From Betaproteobacteria bacterium (GTDB lineage: Bacteria; Pseudomonadota; Gammaproteobacteria; Burkholderiales; SG8-41), in assembly GCA_025363575.1 (NCBI GenBank), contig JANYDM010000048.1, forward strand, positions 1-5,956: a stretch of DNA of 5,956 nucleotides. Reading direction: 5' to 3'. Shown in pieces: positions 1 through 5,670 of this stretch (its first letter is position 1; each line of letters opens with the position of its first letter). The notes beneath the pieces were generated by a model. It had not been told where the DNA came from, did no database searches, and saw only the letters and a program-made list of their open reading frames with translations. The position numbers were made by a program, and so were the translations under genes.

Positions 1-2370
1 GAAGCGCCCGTCGTCTCGGCGCGACAGCAGCACTTTGACGTGTTCCGGTTTCGAAATTGCTTTCTCGACACTGGTCGGCGCGCCCGCTTCGTCGCTCGCG
101 CGGAAATATTTGCCGTCGAGCGGAAATGACGGCGCCTCTTCGCGCGACAAAACCGTATTCGGCTGAGTACCGGCGGCGATCAAAATCGTTTTTGCCGGCA
201 GATCGATTTGCGAAAGTTCGCTCCATTTGCCATCGTCACCGCGCTTTTGTACTGCCACCCGCAGCGCACGGGCATGGCCGAACGCGTCGACTTCAACGCT
301 CAGCGGCGTCAGCCCTTCGCCGAAATAAATGCCCTCTTCCAGCGCTTTTTGAATTTCCTCGTGATTGAGCGTGTAAGACGGGCTGTCAATCAAACGCCGG
401 CGGTAAGCAATGGTCACCCCACCCCATCCTTGCAGCAATTCGAGCGTGCGCGCTTCGCGATTTTGCGCTGTTGCCTGCTTGCGTTCATCGCGCAGTGCGC
501 GTGCATGCGCGAGAAACTCATCGGCGATAATGCGCTCTTCGTCGTTCCACGCAATGCGCGCCGCGGCCTCGCCGTGCGCGCGCGCCATCGCTTCGTAACG
601 ACGCAGAAATTTCTCGACCTGCAGCGGATAGTAGGCAAGCGATTCGGTGGCTGTATCGATCGCAGTCAGGCCGCCGCCAACCACGACTACCGGTAATCGG
701 ACCTGCATGTTGGCAATCGAATCCGGCTTGGCCGCGCCGGTCAGTTGCAGCGCCATCAGGAAATCCGACGCTGTCCGCACGCCGCGCGCGAGACCATTCG
801 GCATATCGAGCACTGTCGGGCGGCCGGCGCCGAGCGCGAGCGCGATGTGATCGAAGCCGAGCCCGAACGCTTCATCGGCGCTCAGCGTGCCGCCAAAGCG
901 CACGCCACCGAACAACGCGAACTCCGGCCGCCGTTCGATCAGCAGGCGGATGATCTTGAGAAAATTTTTGTCCCAGCGCACGGTAATGCCGTATTCAGCG
1001 ACGCCGCCAAAGCCGGCCATTACGCGTTCGTCGAGCGCCTCGTACAGAGCCCGGATGTCACGGATCGGCTCAAATCTTACGCGCGCCCCGCGACTGTCGA
1101 CGCCCGAAATCTGCGGTGGCAGCGGCTCGATCTTGAGGCCATCGATGCCGACGACAGCGTGGCCATCGTTCATCAGGTAATGCGAGAGCGAAAAACCGGC
1201 GGGCCCCATGCCGGCGACCAGCACGCGCTTGCCCGACGGCGTTTTCGGACACGGCGTGCGCAGGTTGAGCGGATTCCAGCGCGTAAGCAGGCTGTAAATT
1301 TCGAAACCCCACGGCAATTCGAGCACGTCTTTCAGGGTGCGCGTCTCGGCTTGCGGAATGTCGACCGGCTCCTGCTTTTGGTAAATGCACGCTTTCATGC
1401 AGTCATTGCAAATGCGGTGCCCGGTCGCCGCCACCATCGGATTGTCGACGATGATCACGGCGAGCGCGCCAATCGCAATGCCCTCGGTCTTGACCTTATG
1501 AAATTCAGAAATCTTTTCTTCGAGCGGGCAGCCGGCGAGCGTCACCCCGAACGGGCTCCGCTTGAATGACGCGGCGCCGCGTCCGCTCGCGCCCTTTTCC
1601 TTGAGCCCCTTCGAGCATGAATCCTTGGCTTGCTCATGACACCAGATGCAGTAATGCGCCTGATCGAGTGCGCCGGTCAGATCAGTGCCGGGATCGGTCA
1701 GCTTGAAGCCGTCGCGACGCCGGAGTTGCGCGGCATCAGCGGAAAATCTGGTGTAACCCGCCGCATCATCGGTGACCATTGGCACGAGATGTTGATAATC
1801 GAGTTTATGCGGCGCTTTGAACAACACACCCGCGCGATGCCCTGCCTTCCCCGCCGGCGTTTGCGTCGCCCACGCTGCGTACTGCAAAGCGAGTTCGAGT
1901 TCCATTGCGTGCGCCGCTTCGTCGACTTGCCACTTCGCCACGCGCTGCGCGAACGCGAGCTCGGTAAACTCGCCGCCGAACAAATCAGCGAGCCGGGCAT
2001 GCAGTGCGGGTCCATCGAGCACCGCGGCGGCTTCCGCTTTATATTTATGCAGGGCCTTACGCTGTACGAACAGACGCTTGCAACTGAATAGCGGCGCGAG
2101 CTCGTTATGGCGCGCCGACAGCGCACCGACCTCAGCCGTTATGTCGAACAGTTCAGCGATGAAATCATCGAGGTGCGGCGCCAGCGCGATCAGCAACTCC
2201 GATTCCTGCTTGTTGGTGAGCACGTCGGCTTGCGCGCGCGCCAGGCGCAGTTGAGCGCATAACGTAGCGTCCGCCGCGTCGAGCGCGGTCAGAAAGGCGG
2301 CATCGACACGCAGCAGGCCGGCGCGCGAATAGAGGTCGGCGAATTCGAGCCCGTGGGGCAGTTTCAGCAT
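1..2370 (-). CDS. Large GltD-like FAD/NAD(P)-dependent oxidoreductase with Cys clusters (partial, C-terminus off the left edge)
   Basis: Translating from the ATG at 2370 gives 790 uninterrupted codons to position 1, with no stop, so the gene continues past the edge. Residues 1-230 form a mostly helical, Ala/Leu-rich region that I do not recognise. Cysteines follow at 241, 244, 252 and 281 (YCIWCH start), then 321, 324 and 328 (RICNDCMKAC) and 374, suggesting one or two Fe-S clusters as in the GltD N-terminal domain. A dinucleotide-binding fold starts at 383 (VLVAGMGPAG; Gly387, 389, 392). A second is at 561-576 (VVVVGGGLTAIDTATE), matching the NAD(P)H-site motif of GltD relatives. ALGAGRP (512-518) and AAGTQPN (732-738) match the later FAD-side motifs. 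These support electron transfer between NAD(P)H, FAD and Fe-S in the cytoplasm. GltD itself is about 470 residues, so this is a much larger variant; I recall long 'pyridine nucleotide-disulfide oxidoreductase' proteins of this kind in Proteobacteria. The partner and substrate are unknown. No Shine-Dalgarno motif precedes the ATG. Confidence 0.88.
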   Translation of the reverse strand, partial: MLKLPHGLEFADLYSRAGLLRVDAAFLTALDAADATLCAQLRLARAQADVLTNKQESELLIALAPHLDDFIAELFDITAEVGALSARHNELAPLFSCKRLFVQRKALHKYKAEAAAVLDGPALHARLADLFGGEFTELAFAQRVAKWQVDEAAHAMELELALQYAAWATQTPAGKAGHRAGVLFKAPHKLDYQHLVPMVTDDAAGYTRFSADAAQLRRRDGFKLTDPGTDLTGALDQAHYCIWCHEQAKDSCSKGLKEKGASGRGAASFKRSPFGVTLAGCPLEEKISEFHKVKTEGIAIGALAVIIVDNPMVAATGHRICNDCMKACIYQKQEPVDIPQAETRTLKDVLELPWGFEIYSLLTRWNPLNLRTPCPKTPSGKRVLVAGMGPAGFSLSHYLMNDGHAVVGIDGLKIEPLPPQISGVDSRGARVRFEPIRDIRALYEALDERVMAGFGGVAEYGITVRWDKNFLKIIRLLIERRPEFALFGGVRFGGTLSADEAFGLGFDHIALALGAGRPTVLDMPNGLARGVRTASDFLMALQLTGAAKPDSIANMQVRLPVVVVGGGLTAIDTATESLAYYPLQVEKFLRRYEAMARAHGEAAARIAWNDEERIIADEFLAHARALRDERKQATAQNREARTLELLQGWGGVTIAYRRRLIDSPSYTLNHEEIQKALEEGIYFGEGLTPLSVEVDAFGHARALRVAVQKRGDDGKWSELSQIDLPAKTILIAAGTQPNTVLSREEAPSFPLDGKYFRASDEAGAPTSVEKAISKPEHVKVLLSRRDDGRF

Positions 2371-2380
2371 GGGGAGTGAG

Positions 2381-2409
2381 ACGATATTGCGATGGGAAAA
2401 AGCAGTCAA
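2381..2409 (-). promoter_or_regulatory. Candidate sigma70-type promoter for the oxidoreductase gene
   Basis: Read on the minus strand, TTGACT (2409-2404) and TATCGT (2386-2381) are separated by exactly 17 nt. They match the -35 consensus at 5 of 6 positions and the -10 consensus at 4 of 6. The ATG at 2370 begins 10 nt after the -10 box, so transcription would start about 3-5 nt before the start codon, giving a leaderless or nearly leaderless mRNA. That fits the absence of a Shine-Dalgarno sequence. The call is by eye. Confidence 0.45.
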
Positions 2410-2475
2410 ACATAGCACAAAAGCCGTCGACTGTCAGGGATGTGCGCGTGCCGAATCCACCGTAAGTTCTTGTGC

Positions 2476-2490
2476 GATAATTAAATTATC
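2476..2490. promoter_or_regulatory. Perfect 15-bp AT-rich palindrome, candidate operator in the divergent intergenic region
   Basis: GATAATT and AATTATC flank a single central A as a perfect inverted repeat. It stands out because the surrounding DNA is GC-rich. It lies between the oxidoreductase and the transporter, 6 bases upstream of a -10-like TAAAAT, where a repressor or activator could act on the transporter promoter. The binding protein is unknown, and no regulator gene lies in the window. Confidence 0.35.
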
Positions 2491-2496
2491 AAGCGG

Positions 2497-2502
2497 TAAA
2501 AT
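2497..2502 (+). promoter_or_regulatory. Candidate -10 box for the transporter gene
   Basis: TAAAAT matches the sigma70 -10 consensus at 5 of 6 positions and lies 26 bases before the presumed translation start. I see no convincing -35 box at 16-18 bp spacing; the AT-rich palindrome occupies much of that space, so activation could depend on a regulator. Confidence 0.25.
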
Positions 2503-2514
2503 CCTGCGTTTAGC

Positions 2515-2531
2515 AGAGGAGATCCACCATC
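2515..2531 (+). promoter_or_regulatory. Strong ribosome binding site followed by ATC in place of a start codon
   Basis: AGAGGAGA (2515-2522) is a strong Shine-Dalgarno sequence. Seven bases after GGAG (2518-2521) lies ATC (2529-2531), in the frame of the transporter's N-terminus. No ATG, GTG or TTG occurs in this frame between the stop at 2511 and the first membrane segment; the first are GTG at 2580 and ATG at 2598, both inside it. The ATC therefore looks like a mutated ATG, or a very rare non-canonical start. Confidence 0.5.
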
Positions 2532-2702
2532 AATCGAGCAGCCCATACGCATGTCGCGGGATGGCGCACGCCGGCCGTCGTGCTGGCCTGCGGCAGCATG
2601 GTGCTAATGCTCTCAGTGGGAACACGGCAGAGTTTCGGCCTGTTCCTGCAACCGATGACGCTCGACCTCGGATGGGCGCGCGAGACATTTGGTTTCGCCA
2701 TT

Positions 2703-2718
2703 GCAGTGCAGCAGTGCA
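2703..2718. repeat. Perfect 8-bp tandem duplication (GCAGTGCA x2) causing the MFS frameshift
   Basis: Two copies of GCAGTGCA lie back to back at 2703-2710 and 2711-2718. The net +8 changes the frame by +2. With one copy removed the translation reads AIAVQNIVWG, which fits the family at the TM2 start. This identifies the repeat as the mutation itself. Confidence 0.85.
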
Positions 2719-3123
2719 AAATATCGTGTGGGGTCTTGCCCAGCCGTTTGCCGGCGTAATTGCTGATAAGTTTGGCGCCGCGCGTGTCATCGCTGGCGGC
2801 GGTATTTTCTACGCGCTTGGGCTCATGCTGATGGCGTACTCCAGCACTTCTCTCGCGTTTGATTTGAGCGCCGGCTTGCTGGTGGGTCTGGGACTAAGCG
2901 GCTCAGGCTTCGGCGTGGTGATGGGAGTTGTCGGACGCGCCACACCGGCGGCCAATCGCAGCGCAGCGCTTGGTTTCGTCGGCGCCGGCGGCTCGTTCGG
3001 CCAGTTCGCGATGCTGCCTTTGGGCCAGGCGTTAATCTCGCATTTCGGCTGGCTGAGCGCATTGATCGTGCTGGCCGCAATTTCGCTGGCGATCGTGCCG
3101 CTTGCAGCGGCGCTCGCCGGCCG

Positions 3124-3152
3124 GAATTCCAATGCTCAATCGAGCACGCAGA
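3124..3152. other. Junction joining two 3'-truncated convergent gene fragments
   Basis: Plus-strand MFS similarity stops near 3123, and minus-strand PF06684 similarity stops near 3153. Both genes lose their C-terminal halves here, and the ~30 bases between fit neither. One deletion between convergent genes, or a misassembly, explains both truncations at once. Confidence 0.6.
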
Positions 3153-3362
3153 GCCTCCCAGCAAGCGCACCAGATCAGGCATAAGGCGTTCGCCTAGCTC
3201 AGCGCCCATATCGAACATCGGACTCAAGTCCTCGACAAAACGCCCGCCATAAGGATTCTCGATCACGGCTATGCCGACCACATGATTGACTGGGCGAGTC
3301 GCTTTGCGGCCGCCTTCGGCGTACACGGTCTCGCGTGTCACCACGATTTTCTGGATTTCCAT
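3153..3362 (-). pseudogene. Amino acid synthesis family (PF06684/DUF1185) protein, N-terminal fragment
   Basis: From the ATG at 3362 the first ~70 residues read as a PF06684 N-terminus: MEIQKIVVTRETVYAEGG, then AVIENPYGGRFVEDLSP (residues 32-48) and GAELGERLMPDLVRLLGG (53-70). Family members are about 190-200 residues, so roughly two thirds are missing. After residue 70 the frame stays open to 2823, but that part is antisense to the MFS gene and is not protein of this family. A structural-genomics member from Bordetella has a chorismate-mutase-like fold, and a role in amino acid metabolism was proposed; the true activity is not settled. The start follows GAGG-type Shine-Dalgarno sequences. 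It lies 76 nt after the GcvT-GcvH stop on the same strand and was probably the last gene of that operon. I see no terminator in the gap. Confidence 0.78.
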
Positions 3363-3378
3363 GATTCCTCGATTCCTC
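3363..3378. repeat. Perfect 8-bp tandem duplication in the PF06684 leader
   Basis: GATTCCTC occurs twice in tandem on the plus strand (3363-3370, 3371-3378), which is GAGGAATC twice on the coding strand, directly before the ATG. It duplicates the Shine-Dalgarno core, leaving GAGG 4 nt and 12 nt from the start. It is the second perfect 8-bp tandem repeat within 700 bases. Confidence 0.75.
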
Positions 3379-3438
3379 TAAGTCTGTCAGGACAATAACA
3401 ATCTAGTATTAACGCGTGCCGCACAAGCGCTAACAGGC

Positions 3439-4989
3439 CTACGTCACGCGCTGGTCCTGCGACCATTCGTCGTACCGCCGCAGCCGCCGCGTCAGGTCCC
3501 CGTACTCCGCAAAAGCCATCAAGTCCTCGTACTCGCGCGGGGTTTTGACATGCAGCTTCAGCATGCCTCGTTGCGCATAGGGATAGGCGTTGACAAGGCC
3601 GGGTTGCTGGATCAGCGCCTCGTTTGTTTCAATCACATCGCCCGTTACCGGCGAGATGATATCGAACGATCTTCGATAGCTGTCGATCCAGCCTGCGGGA
3701 GATCCCTTCGTGATGCTGTCTCCCACCCTAGGTAAATCCACACACAGGATATCGCCGAGGCTGCGTTGGCCAAAATCGGAGACGCCCAGCGTAATCACGT
3801 TCTCGCGTCGGTCCTCGACATGCGCCCATATGTGGGAGCTCGTGAAGCGCAGACCATAAGGTGAATGAGTGATGACCGAAGGTTCTTCCTTCGCCGTGCG
3901 CGGGTAAAACGGCGTCGCGACGACACGCCCTTGGCGTCTCTTGCCACGGACGTGGACCTCGATTTCCGTGCCGATCTCGGCGTGATCGATGCCAACGTAG
4001 CCGAGCCCGAGGTTGCGTCCGCTCAAGCTCGCCGACAGCGGTCCACTCGTCACGCGGCCGATTTCCTTTCCGTTTCTATAGATTCGGTAGCCGTTGCGAA
4101 TCGTCAGATGCCCCTCCATTTCGAGGCCCACCAGCTTCCGGCTCACGCCATTCGCTTTGATCCGCGCGAGGGCCTCGTTGCCCAGAAAGTCTTTGGAGAG
4201 CTTGACCACCCAGCCGAGTCCTGCTTCGAAGGGATTGGTCTCCGGGTCCATGTCGTTTCCGTTCAGCAGGTAACCGGCCTCCGTCCTCAGACTTTCCCGC
4301 GCCGCTACGCCGTGCGGCACGATACCGAGAGGCCGGCCCGCCATCAGCAACGCATCCCAGATCCACGGCGCCAGGTCGCGCGCGACCATGATTTCATAGC
4401 CGCGATCACCAGTGTAGCCGGTGCGGCTGATGATGCACGGCACGTCCGCGTGTTCGGTGTGGATGGTTGTCTGCACGAGCCAATAATATTGCAGGGTCGA
4501 AAGATCGGCCTGCGTGATGCGCTGAAGCGCTTCCCTCGACTCCGGTCCCTGCAGCGCGAGCAAAGCCGTATCGGTGGAGATGTTGCTCACCTTCACATTC
4601 ATTGCGCGTGAGTGTCTCAGCACCCACTGATAATCCTGGTCGGTCTTGGTCACGTTAACGACCCACCGGAAGTGATCAGCCGCCAGTCGGAAGCACACGA
4701 GATCGTCGATGACCATGCCGTTCTCGGTGCACATCACCGAATACAAGGCCTGATTGTCAGAGAGTTTGGCGGCATCGTTGGTGATTAGCTTTTGCACCAG
4801 CGCCAGTGCATCCGGACCTTCGAAATCGATCTCGCCCATGTGCGACACGTCGCACAAGCTGACGCCTTGACGCGTCGCGAGATGCTCCGCCAGATGGCCG
4901 CAATAGTGCATCGCGCGCGCGAAGTCTTTGAGGTTGATGATTGCTGATGCATCGCGCACATGGCAGTCATACAACGGTGTGTGTTTCAT
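3439..4989 (-). CDS. GcvT-like aminomethyltransferase fused to a GcvH-like domain lacking the lipoyl lysine
   Basis: The ATG at 4989 (516 residues) is preferred because AAGGGAG lies 9 nt upstream and TPLYD follows at residues 4-8, as at a GcvT N-terminus. An in-frame ATG at 5052 would add 21 residues unlike the family and has no good ribosome site. Residues 1-370 are GcvT: DVSHMGEIDFEGP (47-59), NGMVIDDLV (90-98, with the Asp pair at 95-96 where the folate-binding Asp lies), LLALQGPE (143-150), RTGYTGDRGYEI (189-200) and ARESLRTEAG (230-239). Residues 378-499 are GcvH: SSHIWAHVED, GVSDFGQRSLGDI, SPVTGDV. GcvH carries lipoyl-lysine in ESVKA; here the aligned stretch is DSYRR, with Arg439 at the lysine position. 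The FxGWxMP loop of GcvT is also altered (LKDFARAMHY). Likely role: cytoplasmic one-carbon transfer to tetrahydrofolate from an unknown methylated substrate rather than ordinary glycine cleavage. No gcvP is seen. It lies 71 nt downstream of the hydrolase. Confidence 0.85.
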   Translation of the reverse strand: MKHTPLYDCHVRDASAIINLKDFARAMHYCGHLAEHLATRQGVSLCDVSHMGEIDFEGPDALALVQKLITNDAAKLSDNQALYSVMCTENGMVIDDLVCFRLAADHFRWVVNVTKTDQDYQWVLRHSRAMNVKVSNISTDTALLALQGPESREALQRITQADLSTLQYYWLVQTTIHTEHADVPCIISRTGYTGDRGYEIMVARDLAPWIWDALLMAGRPLGIVPHGVAARESLRTEAGYLLNGNDMDPETNPFEAGLGWVVKLSKDFLGNEALARIKANGVSRKLVGLEMEGHLTIRNGYRIYRNGKEIGRVTSGPLSASLSGRNLGLGYVGIDHAEIGTEIEVHVRGKRRQGRVVATPFYPRTAKEEPSVITHSPYGLRFTSSHIWAHVEDRRENVITLGVSDFGQRSLGDILCVDLPRVGDSITKGSPAGWIDSYRRSFDIISPVTGDVIETNEALIQQPGLVNAYPYAQRGMLKLHVKTPREYEDLMAFAEYGDLTRRLRRYDEWSQDQRVT

Positions 4990-4998
4990 GAATTGCAT

Positions 4999-5005
4999 CT
5001 CCCTT
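4999..5005 (-). promoter_or_regulatory. Shine-Dalgarno site deciding the GcvT-GcvH start
   Basis: AAGGGAG on the minus strand ends 9 nt before the ATG at 4989. Another ATG at 4998 abuts the motif with no spacing and cannot use it. The site also disfavours the in-frame ATG at 5052, only 8 nt after the hydrolase stop. Confidence 0.6.
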
Positions 5006-5060
5006 TTTAGATCCACCGACTTCCCTTGATCTGCAGGGCTGCCGCGCGCCATCCGATCGG

Positions 5061-5642
5061 CTATAGGCCCATCTGCGCGATCAGCGCCTTCGTCAATGGG
5101 TCGTTCGCATCGCCGAGACGGTCGGTGACGTCGAAGTGATTGTCGCCCGGCGTGGATACATATTCTGCCCTGACGCCGTGCAGCCTCAGGCGCGCCGCGT
5201 ACTCGAGCGACTGCCAGTGAAACAGATGAGGCTCGTTGCCGCCGACTGCGACGATGGAGGGGGCCTTGGCGATAAACGGCAGATACATGGGGCTCATGGC
5301 TTGCGCTTCCTCAGCCGTGAGCCGGATGTCCGGTTGTAGTTGCGAGTGGCGATGCGGCTCGATGTCAAACAACCCACTCAAGGGTGCCGTGCCCTTGATG
5401 AGATCGTTCGCCAAATCGGCCTCCTTCTGCCAGTCGGTGGCGATCATCATGCCGGTCAGGTGGCCGCCGGCGGAGTGCCCCGATACGTAGATCTTTTTCG
5501 GATCGCCGCGGTACCCGGCGATGTTCTTATGAACCCATACGATCGCCCGCCGCACCTGGTGGACGATGTCAGTGATGCGCACCTTCGGACAAAGATCGTA
5601 ATTGAGCAGCACGACCGTCGCGCCAGCGGCGAAGCCGGAATC
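5061..5642 (-). pseudogene. Kynurenine formamidase/esterase-like alpha/beta hydrolase, N-terminally truncated
   Basis: The frame is open from 5696, but family-like sequence begins near 5642 (SGFAAGATVVLLNYDLCP). Counting from the GTG at 5612 (residue 1): LNYDLCPKV is at 3-11, the nucleophile elbow GHSAGGHL at 45-52 with Ser47, VGGNE at 123-127 where Glu127 could be the acid, and GDNHFDV at 156-162 with His159. These match the arylformamidase/BD-FAE-type esterase family, which hydrolyses small amides or esters in the cytoplasm. Intact members usually have about 80-100 more N-terminal residues, including the oxyanion-hole HGG(Y/W) motif; these are absent. Upstream in frame lie unrelated residues and a TGA at 5699-5697, and no ATG. 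The GTG start would leave out the first core strand, so a functional product is unlikely. The TAG at 5061-5063 is followed after 71 nt by the GcvT-GcvH start, suggesting an operon. N-formylkynurenine as substrate is not supported by anything else here. Confidence 0.75.
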
Positions 5643-5665
5643 TATCGCCCCCGCGACCTTCCTTG
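5640..5665. other. Junction between the hydrolase fragment and an unrelated plus-strand coding fragment
   Basis: Minus-strand hydrolase similarity ends near 5640. On the plus strand, peptidase-like sequence becomes recognisable from about 5641 (IAPATFLEPMSHWFQGWN). Two genes in opposite orientation thus abut or overlap at their 5' ends, and the hydrolase lacks its start. A natural divergent pair would keep both starts and an intergenic region, so this is a rearrangement or assembly breakpoint. Confidence 0.5.
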
Positions 5666-5670
5666 AGCCG

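Larger units (their letters stand above)
2529..3184 (+). pseudogene. MFS transporter, broken: start codon lost, frameshifted, C-terminal half missing
   Basis: The N-terminus reads from 2529 in one frame and includes TM1 (VVLACGSMVLMLSVG) and the loop RQSFGLFLQPMTLDLGWARE, typical of MFS monocarboxylate/oxalate-type carriers. At 2703-2718 an 8-bp tandem duplication shifts the frame, and the original frame stops at TAA 2757-2759. From 2711 the second frame continues the family sequence: AVQNIVWGLAQPFAG, the TM2-TM3 motif A (GVIADKFGAARV), then TM3 to TM6, ending LAAALAG near 3121. Removing one repeat copy restores a continuous N-terminal domain. After about 3123 the similarity ends, and the reading frame runs through unrelated sequence to a stop at 3182-3184. 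Only about 6 of the usual 12 membrane segments remain. The product would be an inner-membrane carrier in an intact relative; the substrate is unknown. A longer open frame starts at 2369, but its part before 2711 is out of phase with the protein and should be ignored. Confidence 0.82.

Noticed and set aside
208..1569. Plus-strand open frames of 162 and 274 codons at 208-696 and 745-1569
   Set aside because: They are antisense to the continuous oxidoreductase frame, are rich in Arg, Ala and His as expected for GC-rich shadows, and show no domain motif.
2369..2710. N-terminal part of the long plus-strand frame starting at ATG 2369
   Set aside because: It is out of phase with the MFS N-terminus, which reads in another frame until the 8-bp duplication, and it overlaps the opposite gene's start and both promoters.
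3124..3129. EcoRI site GAATTC at the edge of the MFS/PF06684 junction, suggesting a cloning join
   Set aside because: A single 6-bp site is expected by chance every few kb. It deserves thought only if the DNA came from a clone library.
2823..3152. C-terminal extension of the PF06684 frame beyond residue 70
   Set aside because: It is the antisense of MFS TM3-TM6, has no similarity to the family, and is only open because the region is GC-rich.
3379..3438. Promoter or terminator between the fusion and the PF06684 fragment
   Set aside because: Only weak -35/-10-like hexamers with poor spacing, and no stem followed by a T run, were found.
3865..4611. Plus-strand open frame of 248 codons
   Set aside because: It lies entirely antisense to the GcvT part of the fusion, which has clear family motifs; this frame has none.
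4989..5052. Longer GcvT-GcvH start at ATG 5052
   Set aside because: The extra 21 residues are not family-like and lack a ribosome site, whereas ATG 4989 has AAGGGAG at 9 nt and the standard TPLY N-terminus.
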